DNA from: Tigriopus japonicus | Taxonomy: Eukaryota; Arthropoda; Copepoda; Harpacticoida; Harpacticidae | DNA length: 64,000 nucleotides | Direction of reading: 5' to 3' | NCBI GenBank assembly: GCA_010645155.1 | Contig: CM021320.1 | Location: 112,989 to 176,988, forward strand | Shown here: positions 1 to 12,088 of the stretch, piece by piece | Numbering within the stretch: the stretch's first letter is position 1 | How the letters are laid out: every line of letters starts with the position of its first letter | Program-made: the position numbers and the translations under genes | The notes under the pieces: generated by a model | Databases searched by the model: none | Told to the model about the DNA's origin: nothing | Seen by the model: only the letters and a program-made list of their open reading frames with translations

Positions 1-1
1 C

Positions 2-220
2 ACGCCTCAACATACCCCAGTCAGACACGCCACCACTACGGAAAGTGGGATCATTTTGGAAGAGCCCAAACGTGAGGTACGATTCGGATTGATCAAAATC
101 TTTGCCACGGTATTTGCCGGATTAAGTATTGGAGCTTGGATGAGCCAGAAATTCGCCGCCTTCCTTGAAGAGAACGAACTCTTTGTTCCCGACGATGACG
201 ACGACGATGATGATGATTAG
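2..220 (+). CDS. SMDT1: EMRE, essential MCU regulator (3' end, partial)
   Basis: The frame is open from base 2 to the TAG at 218-220 and gives 72 residues, the C-terminal part of the protein; the 5' part lies outside the window. EMRE is the small single-pass inner-membrane subunit that couples MICU1/2 to the MCU pore in the mitochondrial calcium uniporter. The match is direct: a hydrophobic helix beginning FGLIKIFATVFAGL, then a GxxxS motif (GAWMS), then KFAAFLEENELFVP, then nine consecutive Asp before the stop. The human protein has the same order (FGLL start, GTLIS, NFAALLEE, FVPEDDDDDD). The acidic tail is the region known to contact MICU1. The tail of nine Asp is longer than the human run. 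The mitochondrial presequence is not visible. Family assignment is firm; only the start is missing. Confidence 0.93.
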   Translation, partial: TPQHTPVRHATTTESGIILEEPKREVRFGLIKIFATVFAGLSIGAWMSQKFAAFLEENELFVPDDDDDDDDD

Positions 221-908
221 ATCAGATTAAACAAATTTTCGATTCGTTATCAATGTAAGTAAACTATTAAAAGGGAGAGTGATTGCTTTGAAGACACTGA
301 TTTTGCCTTGCTTCCAGCTTCCAGATGTGTTATCTTATGAATATTAGCCGGTATTGTTGAGCCGTTGTTGCAATGGAATCCGGAATCAGGCTTCAGTTCC
401 GAAAACCTTCATGAACCGGGTGCAATTTTGGTCATTCTCGGGGTGACCCAATCTCTTCTGTCAAATTTTCACCAATTTCGAGCCATTTCGTATCTGCATG
501 AGGTTTTCTTCACCAAACCTAGATTGAGTTCCAATTCTTCATTCATTAGATTCAAGCAAAGTCAAGTCATTCTCAATTTCTCGGTGCTACAACCCGGTTT
601 TAATTTCGAGTCTAAAATTAGATTTAATATCCAATTGTTTAATTTATTTCCTCGTGAATTCACCACCCAATGAATATCAAATAAAAGTAACAAAAGTCAG
701 TCAACTTTTCACTATCTTTTGTTAAATGTGACTTCAAGAAGCTCTTCTCTCTTCCCTCCTCGTAAAAAAGGTAGCTTTTGATCATGTGGGTATAGAATCT
801 CCCAAATATTCCCTTCAATCCTGAATTCATTTCTCACTCTCAGCTAAATTTCTATCAACTACGACATTGAAACAAATGTTTACAAAGCAATACCAAAAAT
901 AAATCTCA
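221..908. other. Overlapping 3' regions of EMRE and the mucin-like gene
   Basis: This stretch lies between two convergent genes. After the EMRE stop there is a possible 63-nt intron in the 3' UTR: GTAAGT at 255 and CTTCCAG ending at 317. A + strand AATAAA lies at 680-685, and a - strand AATAAA (TTTATT on +) at 643-648 could serve the mucin-like gene. The two transcripts may therefore overlap tail to tail. The 102-codon open frame at 365-673 has no recognisable content. Confidence 0.5.
680..685 (+). terminator. Poly(A) signal AATAAA, probably EMRE
   Basis: AATAAA on the + strand, about 460 nt downstream of the EMRE stop, with no other + strand gene between. Assignment is by position only. Confidence 0.45.
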
Positions 909-3289
909 TTAATGCCTAACATATCTTGCATAACCATCAAACACCACATCCATTTTCCTGTCAATGGGTTGACTCTGCATGGGGATGGCAAATCTCAAGA
1001 AATCAGGAATATTGTCCTGGGGCGAAGGTTTTTGTGATCCTGTGGAAGGAGAAAAGGGTTGAACTGAGGCCACGGAAGCCGCCTGATTGGGCATGGCTAT
1101 AGACGGCCTTGTTCTGGTCATGTCCTTGACATCCTTGTCGACCCATCCGGATTTATAGTAACGGTCAAAGAAGTTCAGATTGTTGAATTCGTGAGTTTTT
1201 TTCTTTGACGGACCAATTTCAGTCACTTTGGCTGGAACACCAACCACAAATGGTGCTTGTGTTGTTTTTATGGTAGTCGTTGAGGGACTTCGAGTTGTTC
1301 TTTCTAATTTTCTAACATTTCCTGCTCTCGTCGTGCTTGATGTTGAAATAACTCTTTGAGTAGTCTCCTCCATAGTCTCACTAGTTGTTGAAGGGGACAA
1401 TGTGGTGGTTGTCATTGGGGTTGTCATGGGTGTAGTTAAATCTTCTTCAGTGGGGGCATTAATCTTGTCAGTCTCATCCTCTCTTGTTTCGTGTTGGAAT
1501 GGTGGTGGATGAATGTACGGATATGGCTTGAATGTTTTGATTTGAGGACCAATTACGATGGGCTTGGACGAAATATTCTTTGGTTCAATGGGTGGTTGAA
1601 CATTTGCCTCGAATTCTTCAACATGGATAACTAAGCCGTCTTCTGACATAATTATATCCTCGGAAGCAATGGGAATGGCCTCACCCAAGAAGGGAACAAA
1701 TCCATTGGGGTTTGGCAACAAAGTTGTTGGAACGGGAACACTGACTGTAGTTGTTTCAACATCGGCCTCTTCAGTTGTAGTGGCTTCTGTCTGCGAATCT
1801 TCCATAATATCCGAATTTTGAGTTGTCGTATCGCTTGTGTCTTTCGCAATATCGGTGGTTGTATCTTCAACAAATCTAGTGGTTGTGTCCGTTACACTCA
1901 TGGTTGTGGGATCCTCCATGTTCATTTTGGTTGTTGCCTCTGCGGTTTTTGAGGTAGCAGTTTCTTCTATGTCGACCATCGTAGTTGTTCTTGGTTTTGG
2001 TTTTGTCGTGGTGGTTTTGGATTCCCCTCTCATAAGTTGTTGAATAAACACGGGTCGTTTGGGTTGAAGGATACGTTTTCGCCGTTCCTCGGCAAGTTTT
2101 TCTTCAGATTCGTTAATTTCCTGGAAATTCGGAACCTTTCCGCGACTGGTTGAAGAATTCAATAAACTCATGACGGGCTTGAAGTTGCTCTTGATCAAAG
2201 ATCTTTGAGTATTCAATTTTAGGGGGATCTGGGTGGTGCTACGAGCAATTGGGTATCGAAAGGCTGGTCTCCATCGGGATGGTTTCCAACCTTGGCGAAA
2301 TTGGTTTCGGCGTCCGGTCGTTGTTTCTGATGTTGTGGTGGTGGTGGTGGTGGTGGTAGTTGTAGGAGTAGTGGTTGTTCTAGATGTTGTAGTGGTTGTA
2401 ATTGGTTCAATGGTTGAAGATGGTTCGAGCTTCTGTCGAGATTTGTACTTGTTGTTCCGATGTCGCCCGTTAAATAGAAATACCACGGGAGGGTTTCGAG
2501 TGGACGATTGGGACACTTGTCCAAATCTGGAAGGAATTCCAGACGGCGTGGACAACGTCATGTAGTGAAGGCGATTATTATTGAATAGGAACGGCTTTTT
2601 AATCGCCTGTTTACGGAACTTCGGGAAATCGTTGATTTTCTTTACTCCACGAGGAGCGGTTGTGGTTGTCTCTTCAAATGTTTCCTCTTTCTCCTCCAAC
2701 TCATCCTCAATCTCTAAATGTTCCTCCATCGCTACTTCACTTGCGTCCATCAAAGATAAAGTTGAGATTTCAGGAACGTTCTCGGTACTAGATTCAGTTG
2801 TGGGAGATTCGAGTGGCTCTTGAGCAATAGACAAGTCCTCCTCGTCTTTCACTTCAACATTCAGCTCGTCCGATGTTCCAATTTCTCGTGAAACGTTTTC
2901 GAAATCGTTGGTTGAAACAGTTGTAGTCTCCACTTGGGTTGTGACTTCTGATTCCAATGTCGTAACTTCAAAAGATCTTTCAGTGGGTTCCTCCGTATCA
3001 ACTATCGCCAAGTTGTTGATATCTTCATATTCAAATCCCTCAACAAACGAGGGTAAATCTGGCACTGGCGTAGAAACGTCCAAAGGCATGAAAGTTGTGA
3101 TTGACGGCTCTGTCATGAATGGTTGTTCCTCAATCATATCGACATTGTTCGTAGTTTTATCAGTTGTCATTTTGGGAATAATTGGCAAAATAATTTTGGT
3201 TGTTGTTGAAGTTATAGTTGTAGTAGTCGTTGTTGTTGTAGTAGTAATAGTAGTTGTAGTAGTGGTAGTATCAGTAGTAGTAATTTCGT

Positions 3290-3332
<43 letters not shown>

Positions 3333-4460
3333 GGTGGTTGTTGTGGTGGTGGTGGTGGTTGTGGTGGTGGTAGTGGTGGTGGTGATAGTTGTTGTCTTTG
3401 GAGTAGTAGTACTTGAGGTTGTGGATGACGATGGAATATGCTCCTCTGTCCTTTGCCTATTTGAGACATCCTCTGTCGACTTTTTCACCTCATTAGCATG
3501 GTTGTTCTTGTTCTTGAGCCACTCCATGAACATAAGGTATTCCTCTCTATAGAAAGGATCCGTTCGAAAGTCGCTCTCTGTAGAAATGGGGTTGGCGGAA
3601 GTTGTGGTTAACAATGGGTTAGTTGTGCCATTGATACTGCTTGGTAATGTATTTGCTTTTGTTGTTGACTTGGTAGTGGTAAAAAAAAAGGTAGGTATTG
3701 TAGTAGTAATGGTAGTGGTGGTGGAAGTAGTAGTGGTTGTAGTAGTAATGGTAGTGGTGGAAGTAGTGGTAGTGGTAGTTGTTGGATTAGCTTTTCTCGT
3801 AATCACCTTAGGTACTTGCTCCACCACTAAAGGCGTGGACTTGAATTCAGGAAAAGTTGGCTTGAACGTTTGAGGTCGACTCTCTCGGAAATATGGCTGA
3901 TATCCATTGGACGGGGATGCCGAAGGTGAAGAAGATGAAGGCGAATAGTACCTATTCTGGTTCGATGTGGAAGGATACCGATTCGCCGTTGAAGATCGAC
4001 TTCCGTCATAATTTGTATAGGTGGGTCTTGAGAAATATTGGTTAGGTCGCGCCACTTGAGGTTGGTATGAATTTCCAAATGGGGACCAATATTGGCGCGA
4101 ATGTATTTGTCTGACATAGTCATCATGACCTTGATCATCGGTAGTAAACGCAGTTAAAACTGGCCCTTGAGAATATAGATATTGGGCCTTAGCGATCCCA
4201 AGACATGCAAGTCCCAGGAACCATATCGATGAAACCTTAAAACCAAAAGAAAAAAGTGAAATCTTACGAAGGATTCAGTCGTTCAAAAAATAAATTCCAA
4301 GTTATTTCTCATTACCAAAATGAGTGAAAACGTATTCAAGAGTTGAGATACTAGATTTATGTACAAGCAATGGTACCAGTTGCTTGGTTTAGTGTTAATA
4401 GATAAATCAATAACCCAGATTTTCTCAACAACAAAGGTTCAGATAACTTACCATGTTCAT
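909..4460 (-). CDS. Secreted Thr-rich mucin-like protein
   Basis: There are two coding exons: 4452-4460 (Met-Asn-Met, then GTAAGT) and 909-4235 (acceptor TTTTAAG). They join in phase 0 and give 1111 residues. The joined N-terminus, MNMVSSIWFLGLACLGIAKA, is a clear signal peptide with an AxA-type cleavage site before QYLYSQ. The large open frame carries on upstream of a GTG at 4055, so that is not the true start. A short upstream ORF, closed by TGA, precedes the ATG. The body is low complexity: an N-terminal region rich in Tyr, Ser and Pro, a run of more than 30 consecutive Thr (about residues 280-320), further Thr-rich blocks separated by acidic Glu/Asp stretches, and basic Arg/Lys patches. 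No chitin-binding, EGF or VWD domain is visible. It is probably heavily O-glycosylated and extracellular (cuticle, mucus or matrix), which is inference from composition. Confidence 0.72.
3290..3390. repeat. GTT/GTG trinucleotide tract encoding poly-Thr
   Basis: A near-pure GTT and then GTG triplet array inside the mucin-like exon. Read on the - strand in frame it is ACA/ACC (Thr). The other frames give poly-Gln and, on the + strand, poly-Val, which creates long false ORFs on both strands. Its length is probably polymorphic. Confidence 0.85.
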
Positions 4461-6679
4461 GCTCAAAAGCACTCGGTCAATGACATGAAAAATCGTGACT
4501 TGATCTGATCTAGTGGAACGCTAAAGCAAAACTGATTTGTTTGCATTTGTTGCCGTCAATTTTTGCGTTTTTCCGCTATCAAGATTTGGGCGAGTTTCGT
4601 CCTACCTGGAAAGCCTGGTTCAACCACCCCCAACTCGCTACTCAGTGCTCATCTGCGCCACAGATACCCATCCATCCCTCATTTTCTCCGCAAAGCTTCT
4701 TTCTCCCAACTCCAGCTTTCAAGTCCATAGGTCGGAAAAATTATTTGTCCCGACAGAGCAGAAAGTTTGCTGGTGGCGATTAAGATCTCTCAAAGGAATC
4801 ATGACAACCTATCCACTTGTAATCATCGTGGGTCTTGCTCAGATATTGGAATGCATTGGGATGTCAATCCATCCGAATCTTGAAGCATGGGTTTTCCCTC
4901 AAATCTTTAGGAATACAGTTCTTGCTATTGGTGGCTTAGATTTGCATTGGTGATTTGTCAGACTTCAGGCAAAGTTGGTGCAGTCAAGGGTTATGGGTGA
5001 TGAAGATGGGCTCAGGAAATATTTCAATTGGAGAAGATCAAGACATACATCATACCGCAACGTTGGAACCTCCTCGCAAATGCTCGTCGTTTTCTAGACA
5101 TTTCTGGATAAAGGAAACGGGCAAAAATGAACCGGGGTTTTGACCAAAATGTCGGGGGAGTTAGGGGTTTTTTAACCGAACCCCAGAGCGAGAATCAATT
5201 GTAACCCTGAGCGCTTCGTCATTAAATGGTTGGTCAAAGATTTCTAATGAGCGTCAGGAACAACGGTGACTTATGAACACGATGGTTTCAAAAACATTTT
5301 CTTTCTTCTATTGTTTCAATTGCAATCAAGATATCTATCCTAAGATATTTTAGAATACGAGAATGAGAACCATCATGAAGAGTGGGTCTGAAACAGTTTG
5401 GTACAAAGGAAAAATGAGAATGAAACTGATAGTGGAGACCTCGTCCAGGTCAGTCAAAGATGTTCTCGGTGAGCGCTAAACCCACATCTTGATCATTCAT
5501 GGGTTGACAGTGGGTGGGTGAAAATGGTGCCCAGGTAGGAGGAGAGAACAATTTAACTCTCCGGACCTTTCCACTGAGCGAGACAGAGAAAGGGGCTCTC
5601 ATTACGAAAACCCTCAACTCTTCCTCGATTTTGGGAGATCGAGATAAACAAGATGACAAACATCCAAACATCGTGGAGGTATTTACACTGTCCGAGGAAT
5701 CCCGTTATAAATTTTTGACCATAAATTACGAGCTCAATTGAGGAAAATACGGCAATAACAACGACTACCTTTGGTACTAGATGAGTTGGAGAACAAAAAA
5801 TACGAAGCAGTAACTCAAACAAAAGTTTAAACAAAATACACATTTGACCTAATATTTGAATTAATTTATGGCAGTTACCGCGTCAACCTTGACAGATTGT
5901 GTGGATTATCTATTTTATAGGATTTTAGCGAAATAACCCTTGCCTATTACTATGTTATGGAACATTTCATTCGATTCATATTTCTTACGGATGTTGAATG
6001 CTTTTGATTGGTAAGGCTTGAAAAAGGTGTAAAGAGCTCAGTAACTGAAAAGGAAGAGCCTGCGCCTCAAAGGGACGTAAAAATGGCGGAACTGTCTTCT
6101 TGATTTCCGAAAAAATGGAATATTAGAGCAGAGTTGCCGGTGGCCGAATTTGAAACCCGGTGGCCGATGGAAAAAATTCTCTCGGCCTCTTGCAAAAGGG
6201 GCCGAAAGTGGCCGAATTTGAGATGTAGTGGCCGAGAAAAAATCATTTTCCTCGGCAATATCCAAAACGGGCCGAAAGCGGCCGAAATTAGCAAAAAATA
6301 ATCGAAATGTTATGAATTTTGTAAATTGAACCTTGCGTTGGTCTGAAATCTTACTACATATGAACGTGACATGTTCTACCTACCAGAACATAGACATCTA
6401 GGTCTACATAGACTTGACATAGTTTGTGTCCAAAAACTGGACACTTGCAAATTTTGAAATAATGGTCAATTTTAGAATTAGAAACACCTTTAGTACATAT
6501 TTTTGATTGATGTGACTTTTGTTTACTGTTAACTCTCTTTCTGAAGAAGCTTTCGGTTTCAATTGGTTACTCAAATAGTCAATCACTACTAAACTAATCA
6601 AAAATGGACCAGTCAAACTCGCACAGCATTTGATAAATAAATCCTTGAGGCCCTTTAATTAGGACCGGGTTTACAAAGT
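4461..6679. other. Intergenic, no supportable gene
   Basis: The 5' flank of the mucin-like gene and an AT-rich spacer. Open frames of 60-138 codons occur on both strands (the longest is 4537-4953 +) but overlap each other and show no domain, conserved motif or splice context. The only structure seen is the GGCCGA cluster at 6130-6285. Confidence 0.5.
6130..6285. repeat. Cluster of GTGGCCGA / GGGCCGAAAG motifs
   Basis: About eight degenerate copies of a (G)TGGCCGA(A) word within 155 bp, some followed by an ATTTGA-type extension. It looks like a decayed short-period repeat. It makes the nearby - strand ORFs (75 codons) artefacts. Confidence 0.5.
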
Positions 6680-7106
6680 GGCAACCATAGAGGTCTATAG
6701 AGAGGCCATTGCCGTCATTTTGTCTGCCTTGTTTATTGCTGAAACTGGCCAGAAGTTGCGCGAAAAGGCAAAGATTTCCGAAGAATATCGTAGGTTACTT
6801 GCCCTAACTAGTGGAAGAACATAATACAAATGAGAGTGCGCAAGGCAAATCCTCAATGCCAAATCCCATAATTGTGTGATTTAATGCCTGTGAATTGACT
6901 ATCATCTTCATTGAACACTTTGGCAAATTTGGGAGAAGCAAAGCGTAGGCAGGAGGCCACATGGCCAAATATTTCAATGCTTTTCAAAATTTTGCCTTCT
7001 ACAAATAGTTTGTTTGGGCAAGTTTCAACTAGTCGCTGATAATAAACGGCCCCTGCTGCCCACAATGAAATTTCACGACGGGCCTGCTCTGGTATCTCCA
7101 CTCTGG
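6680..7106. repeat. Dispersed tail-to-tail ORF repeat, copy 1
   Basis: This copy is collinear over about 430 bp with the reverse complement of 30672-31093. On the + strand a 45-codon frame begins IEVYREAIAVIL, continues QKLREKAKISEEY and ends TSGRT-stop. On the - strand, pointing toward it, a frame reads EIPEQARREISLWAA and then VETCPN and VEG. Both peptide segments recur in copy 2 with mostly conservative differences, and the stop after TSGR is kept. The repeat therefore seems derived from two convergent coding sequences. I do not recognise either family. No terminal inverted repeat or target duplication was found. Confidence 0.6.
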
Positions 7107-7914
7107 GACCTCTGGTGCCAACCATTGACTTCTATTAATACTAGACGGAGTGTAAGCCTAAAAATGTGTCTCCAGTCGCCAATTGTTGAGTGGACAAATG
7201 TGCGGGAACATTTGAAATGAGTGACCAGGCAAATGATAACTATGAAATTGATGAATCAAAGGTGGAATTTGATTAATGGTTTTGGGTCATTTTTTTGCTA
7301 TTGCTAGTAGTCACTTTCTCGGCAGAACCGAAGACATCACCAGGTGACCATACTTTGGATTTGAATATTTCAACTTGGAACTTTTTTGCCAATACATTGA
7401 ATAAGTCTTTGGTGGAAAAAACATAAATTTAAGCTTTTGCGTTATGTAGGGTTAATCCAATGCATATATGGACAAAAACTAACTTGTGGCTTCAGGAACG
7501 AGTTAAAAAAAGTTGGTCTTGATTCACATGTTTGGTCACACTAACTGTCCGCTCAACAGTTGTGATGGCGACATTTTCCTCATAAATTCAACGCATTCCG
7601 CCCCGCTTGCCAAATCAGCCAGACTAAAGCTTGCACGCTATCTAATAATAAGGGAAGCTCAGTAAACATCAGCTGGGCCTGTTTTTTGCTCCGTTGCACC
7701 GTCGTGGCCTCTGGTGTTTCATTGCTTCACTAAAATTCTACGATCGCATTTCATTCTCGACCGTTTGATGCGGAGCAACAAACCGTTTGAAATATTTGAT
7801 CGAGCGCAGAACAGGAAAGAACAGAATCACCAGAAAAGGGCGGCGCAACACTACGGAGCACAAAATCAACAACCTTTTTCTCACTGTGCTTATCCAATTG
7901 ATCTAAGGTGCCAA
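7107..7914. other. Intergenic, nothing recognised
   Basis: AT-rich spacer with short overlapping ORFs only (up to 85 codons). No motif, splice pattern or repeat pairing was seen. Confidence 0.4.
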
Positions 7915-8240
7915 CAAAACGGCGCTGCCAAAAGTTGTCTGAAATACTACAGGCGTTCATTGCCATTTTAAAGTCCTTTAATACTATATTCTGCCACTTT
8001 TGAACAGAAATGTTTTCATGATTAGCTCGTTTAGGTCGGTTCCATAGGTCTTCTGTAGGAAAATTTTCCCTCTCGTTTTAAAGGTAGATTTTTTCATCCA
8101 CAGTATCATTTTCTGCCACATTTTGCCACTTCAAAAGGTCGACTACGGTCCACTACTACAAACTTTTCTATGCAGCCACTTTCTGCCACTTAATTTAGTT
8201 TTCTGCGCTGCCTTTTTCGCAAAAAAGTGGCAGCAAAACT
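7915..8240 (-). repeat. Fragment of the 39225-40093 hAT family (inverted)
   Basis: The sequence from GCTGCCAAAAGTTGTCTGAA onward matches the reverse complement of about 39680-39770, including AAGTTGTNTGAAATACT and the GCCATTTT that follows. Recurring TTCTGCCACTTT words here correspond to AAGTGGCAGAAT words at 39480-39540. No terminal TAGGGCTGAAT ends are present, so it is an internal, truncated copy. Confidence 0.55.
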
Positions 8241-9568
8241 GCCATCTACAATCGCAGATCGCTGGCTAGGACTTCTAAGAAGCGACTTTGGGTTTCATTA
8301 AATGACTCCAACCCGAATCCTACGAGTCTTAGCGCCCAAAATGATTCGCGAGTCTCCTTATCAAGAACATAGTTGAGAGGCATTTGCATTGCTGAATTAG
8401 ACCTGCGGTTGTAAAGTTTGATTGGCGAATTACTTGTAAGTTACTTACAACACCTAACGAGGAATGTCAAGCTGTTTGCATTACATTGCCATAATGGGCA
8501 GATTTCATGTTCTCATGAGCATCTTTCACTAATTGATCAGGAAACCGGTGGGTCCAGGCCCATATATGGGCCCATGGGACTCAGGGTTAGTCAGGAGAGT
8601 ATCTCAGGGATCCCTGGACTGGATTTACCAACTCTAAGAACGAGATTTTCTACATTATTCCGAAAAAAAGATCCTTCATACCAAAAACGGAATTGTCTAA
8701 AATTTGAAAGCTTGTAAGAAGTTAGAAATATACTGTAAAAAAATGATACTGTATCTTCAACAAAAACCTCTGTTTCCAATTACTAGTTGCATTAGGACGC
8801 AAATCAAATTTACGATATTTGTACCCTATTACCTAAAGTTTAAAATCCCTTAAATCCCGGTTGATCCCGTCCCCGGAATCCCAGGGACGGGATTAAACCA
8901 ACCCTTGGCAAGACTTGTTTTTTCTTTATTTTTTATTTAAACCATTTTTCGAAGACTTGAAAAGGCTCGAGTCCTAACAAATTTGAGGAAAAAAATCGTT
9001 AGTCGACTCGAGTTTGCTCGTTTGCAGCCCTACTTGAAATTGTTCCAAGCGACCAAAATCTGACAAAATCGTGTCACTCAAAATTCTTAACCAAAAACCT
9101 CCTAAAACGAAAACTGTGTTGCGATACTACTCCGGGGTTTAAACTTCTTTGTGTTCATTGCCTTGAACCCCTATCGAGGCCAAAAGTGTAACTTTTTATC
9201 GACTACCTTGATTTCAAAGTGACATGCATTCAAACCGTTAATTTTTAAGCGAGGTTGGTGAATTCGCGGACAAAACAAGTCAAGAATTTCAAGATTATGG
9301 GAAATTCCCAAAGTGAGGTGAGTTGAATGTGGAACATCTTCGTAAAGCAAAATGACAAGACCTTTTTTTCAAAGTCTTGTTTTAGGATTGCGCAAAAACT
9401 GAACATACACAAAAGATAAAACATGGCACAAAAAATACTTGAAAAAAGTTTTTTAACTGTTTAACAATAGCCTACTATATAAACGAAATTGCATGCTTTC
9501 AAACAAAACATCCACCAAATGAAAATGGCACTGCTTGCACTTTGGTGGTGCGAGTTGTCGTTCTAGGA
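8241..9568. other. Intergenic with two short perfect palindromes
   Basis: No gene is supportable. A 16-bp perfect palindrome GGCCCATATATGGGCC lies at 8557-8572. A stem of 10-bp perfect arms (ATCCCGTCCC at 8864-8873, GGGACGGGAT at 8884-8893) has a 10-nt loop. The rest is AT-rich with no recognised repeat. Confidence 0.5.
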
Positions 9569-9842
9569 CAGAGGTCGGCAACATATTTTGGTCCAAGGCC
9601 ATAGAGAAGGCGGCCAGGGTGAAATGAAACTTAATGAATTTTAAACTGGGGCCACAAACCAAACAGAAGCTGATGGCTACACGGCCTGCAAATAAACGAT
9701 CACAAAGTTTTGAGTTCACAGACATAGTACTGTTAATGGCTTTTGGACCCACTATTTTGGTCTTCCCACATAGCTCCTGAGCTCACCAAAAATCACCATT
9801 GGGTCCACATGTGGGCTCCGGCTTGCTAGTTGCCGACCCCTG
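9569..9842. mobile_element. hAT-like MITE, 274 bp
   Basis: The left end CAGAGGTCGGCAAC and right end GTTGCCGACCCCTG form a terminal inverted repeat of about 14 bp with one mismatch, of the CAGNGGTCGGCAA type common in hAT elements. The flanking 8-mers TTCTAGGA (9561-9568) and TTCTGGGG (9843-9850) agree at 6 of 8 positions, as expected for an aged hAT 8-bp target duplication. No transposase is present, so the element is non-autonomous. Confidence 0.75.
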
Positions 9843-10808
9843 TTCTGGGGGAGGGGGATGTGAAGGTTACTTATGGACCAAAAACTGCCAAATGCAAAAC
9901 CGGGAAGAGGTTTGCATCAAAATTGGAAGCGGTAGTCTAAAATCTGGAACAGAACGATTTTTCTTGAAGCCAATTTTACTCCCTCTTAGAAAGCCAAATT
10001 GTTCATTTTAAAATATCGTGAACATTGCTGTTGTCGAATTTTGGACGTAAAATATTTGTCTGCTTTCGGTTTCAAAATCGAGATTTAAACCTAAATGTGG
10101 CCGTACTTTGAATTTGATGGCTAACAGATGTCAAAATCCACATACCCAAAAAAGAGTTTTAGTTCTACTTTGTCTGAGGAGACGAGCTCACTGAAGTGAC
10201 AAGCCTTTTAGTGTGTCATGTTTTCGTTATATCGTGTAAAAAATTGTCTCTTCATCCTCGCCCGCATCTCTGCACTTATTCCAAATACAATCACAATTCA
10301 CGTCCCATACTCGCGCCACATTTAAACCTTTCTTTATTCAATGAACCCCATGAAAAAGAGAAAGAAGTTCGGTTTAGAATTAATTTACACTCGTCATTAG
10401 CCACAAATACCGACTTCAAAACATAGCTCCGTCTGGACTTCTCAATACCCAATGAAATACTCCGTAAAGTAAAGTTTTTAACCAAGTAGTTTTTACAAAA
10501 AGACTTAAAAGACTTCTTTCTTCTTGCCCTAAATGGCCCATGGCTTGTCAAGTTGTGTTACTAGGAGCATTTTTCCGTGTACACTGACTGAACCCTGCCT
10601 CATTCGGTGTTCTTTGTACTAAAGAAGAAGTACGACGCTGTAGTACTCCCATCACTCGTTCTGTACTTCGAGTCTTCTTCCACCCAATTTCTAGCGTCCA
10701 CTTTCTCACAAGAGCTGCCCCGAGTTACACTTTTCGTCGTAACTCTTGCCAAGTCATCCATCTACAGGTGTCTGTCGTTTTTTACTACTATCTGTGTCAG
10801 GGAACATC

Positions 10809-10832
10809 ATGGCACAAATGCCGGATGCCTAT
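10809..10832 (+). other. Candidate alternative first coding exon of pyruvate kinase
   Basis: ATG plus seven codons (M-A-Q-M-P-D-A-Y) end directly at a strong donor GTAAGTAT. The exon ends in phase 0, exactly the phase required by pyruvate kinase exon 2 (acceptor at 14223, Ala-Ile-Leu-Pro). No downstream exon in its own neighbourhood explains it. It would give an isoform with a different N-terminus and a promoter 3.3 kb upstream, with the NIPSNAP gene inside the intron on the other strand. This rests on phase and donor alone. Confidence 0.3.
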
Positions 10833-12056
10833 GTAAGTATTGATACGGTGTGGCCAGCACTTTTCCTTTAACCAATCTACCCTTTCATGCATGTCTGGAA
10901 TTGGATTTGTCCATGACGTTGTTGGTAGCACTAGTTAAAACTAGATTTATCATGTGGATGATATGTGAAGCCGGGGAAGTTTTGTTTCAGATGAGGAGCT
11001 ATCGTCAAGTGAAACTATGGCCATGGCTTGGCTGTTGTACTTTGGTTTAAGGAAATGACAAAGGCCCTGAATTCTTTTATCTGTCGGGGTAACGCTTGAT
11101 TGAGACTGGAGTAGATTGCCGGCATGTTTGCTTTTCAAGACTGACGTTTTCGCGAGAGGTGTGCCAAACGCAATGACACTTAGTATAGAATTTTCCTGGA
11201 GCTAGAGCTCTTGTTGAAACGTTTTTCCCGTTCAGACGAAAAACTACTTCTCATTTGCGATTTTTGTGGTTTTTCAACATTTTTGATTACGAGTATTTCC
11301 TTTCGAAGAGTCTGTTCGTCGTTTCCGTTGATGGTCTATTCAGATGTGTGAAAAAACCGGTTATCATTTCCAAAAATTTGCCTTACACCTTTTTTGATAA
11401 TAATTTTAATAATTTTATTTTTCGGACCTGACAAGTGAATTGTTGTGGAGAGCCCTAGCGAGACGTTCTCGCTACAAATATGGTGTGAGCAGAAGGTCTT
11501 ATAGGTGAAATCTTTGGATTTACCACACATATCCAATGATTTCTTTGCCACTAAAAGCAATTCATGATTTCCTATTAAAATATTAGGGACTGCCGTGGTT
11601 AATTTTGAAATACTTTTTCTGAAATTTCTACAGCTTCAATGTAAAGCATTCGCATTGGATGGTAACATGCCAAAGGTTTGTGGTGCAGTGATTATTTAGG
11701 ACGAACCCCCTCTCGTAGCAATGTTTCCAAGCCCTCGGCAATGATGAGTTATCATGAGTCAGGGTAGTAGATAAACGTGAAATCAGTGTTTCTGGAGTCA
11801 ATTTTGGAGAGGTATGAGTTCTTCTACTACACTCCGTTTTTCGCAGGTAAGCCCGAGATTCAAAAATATTCGAACAAAAAGGCCCTCGAGAGTTAGAATC
11901 CGATGAATTGATCAATTGGTACGGTTACAATCAAACAGAATTTGGGTGTTAACGTTTCGTCACTAGCCGCATTCATTTTGTAAGAGCTTTGAACTTGATG
12001 CCGGTAATGTTTGGACGGATTCTCTTTAGGGCTGATTGGTCATGGCGTTATGAAGC

Positions 12057-12088
12057 CTTTCCTTCCTTCCTTCCTTCCTTCCTTCCTC
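12057..12088. repeat. (TTCC)n microsatellite
   Basis: About eight tandem CCTT/TTCC units, followed by a pyrimidine-rich tail. Confidence 0.9.

Noticed and set aside
2908..3552. 214-codon + strand ORF rich in Val
   Set aside because: It is the antisense reading of the poly-Thr triplet array in the mucin-like exon; no other content.
4537..4953. 138-codon + strand ORF
   Set aside because: It overlaps another frame at 4541-4783, has no domain, signal peptide or splice context, and lies in the mucin gene 5' flank.
8557..8572. 16-bp palindrome as a regulatory operator
   Set aside because: It is isolated, with no gene nearby and no second copy; kept only as a sequence note.
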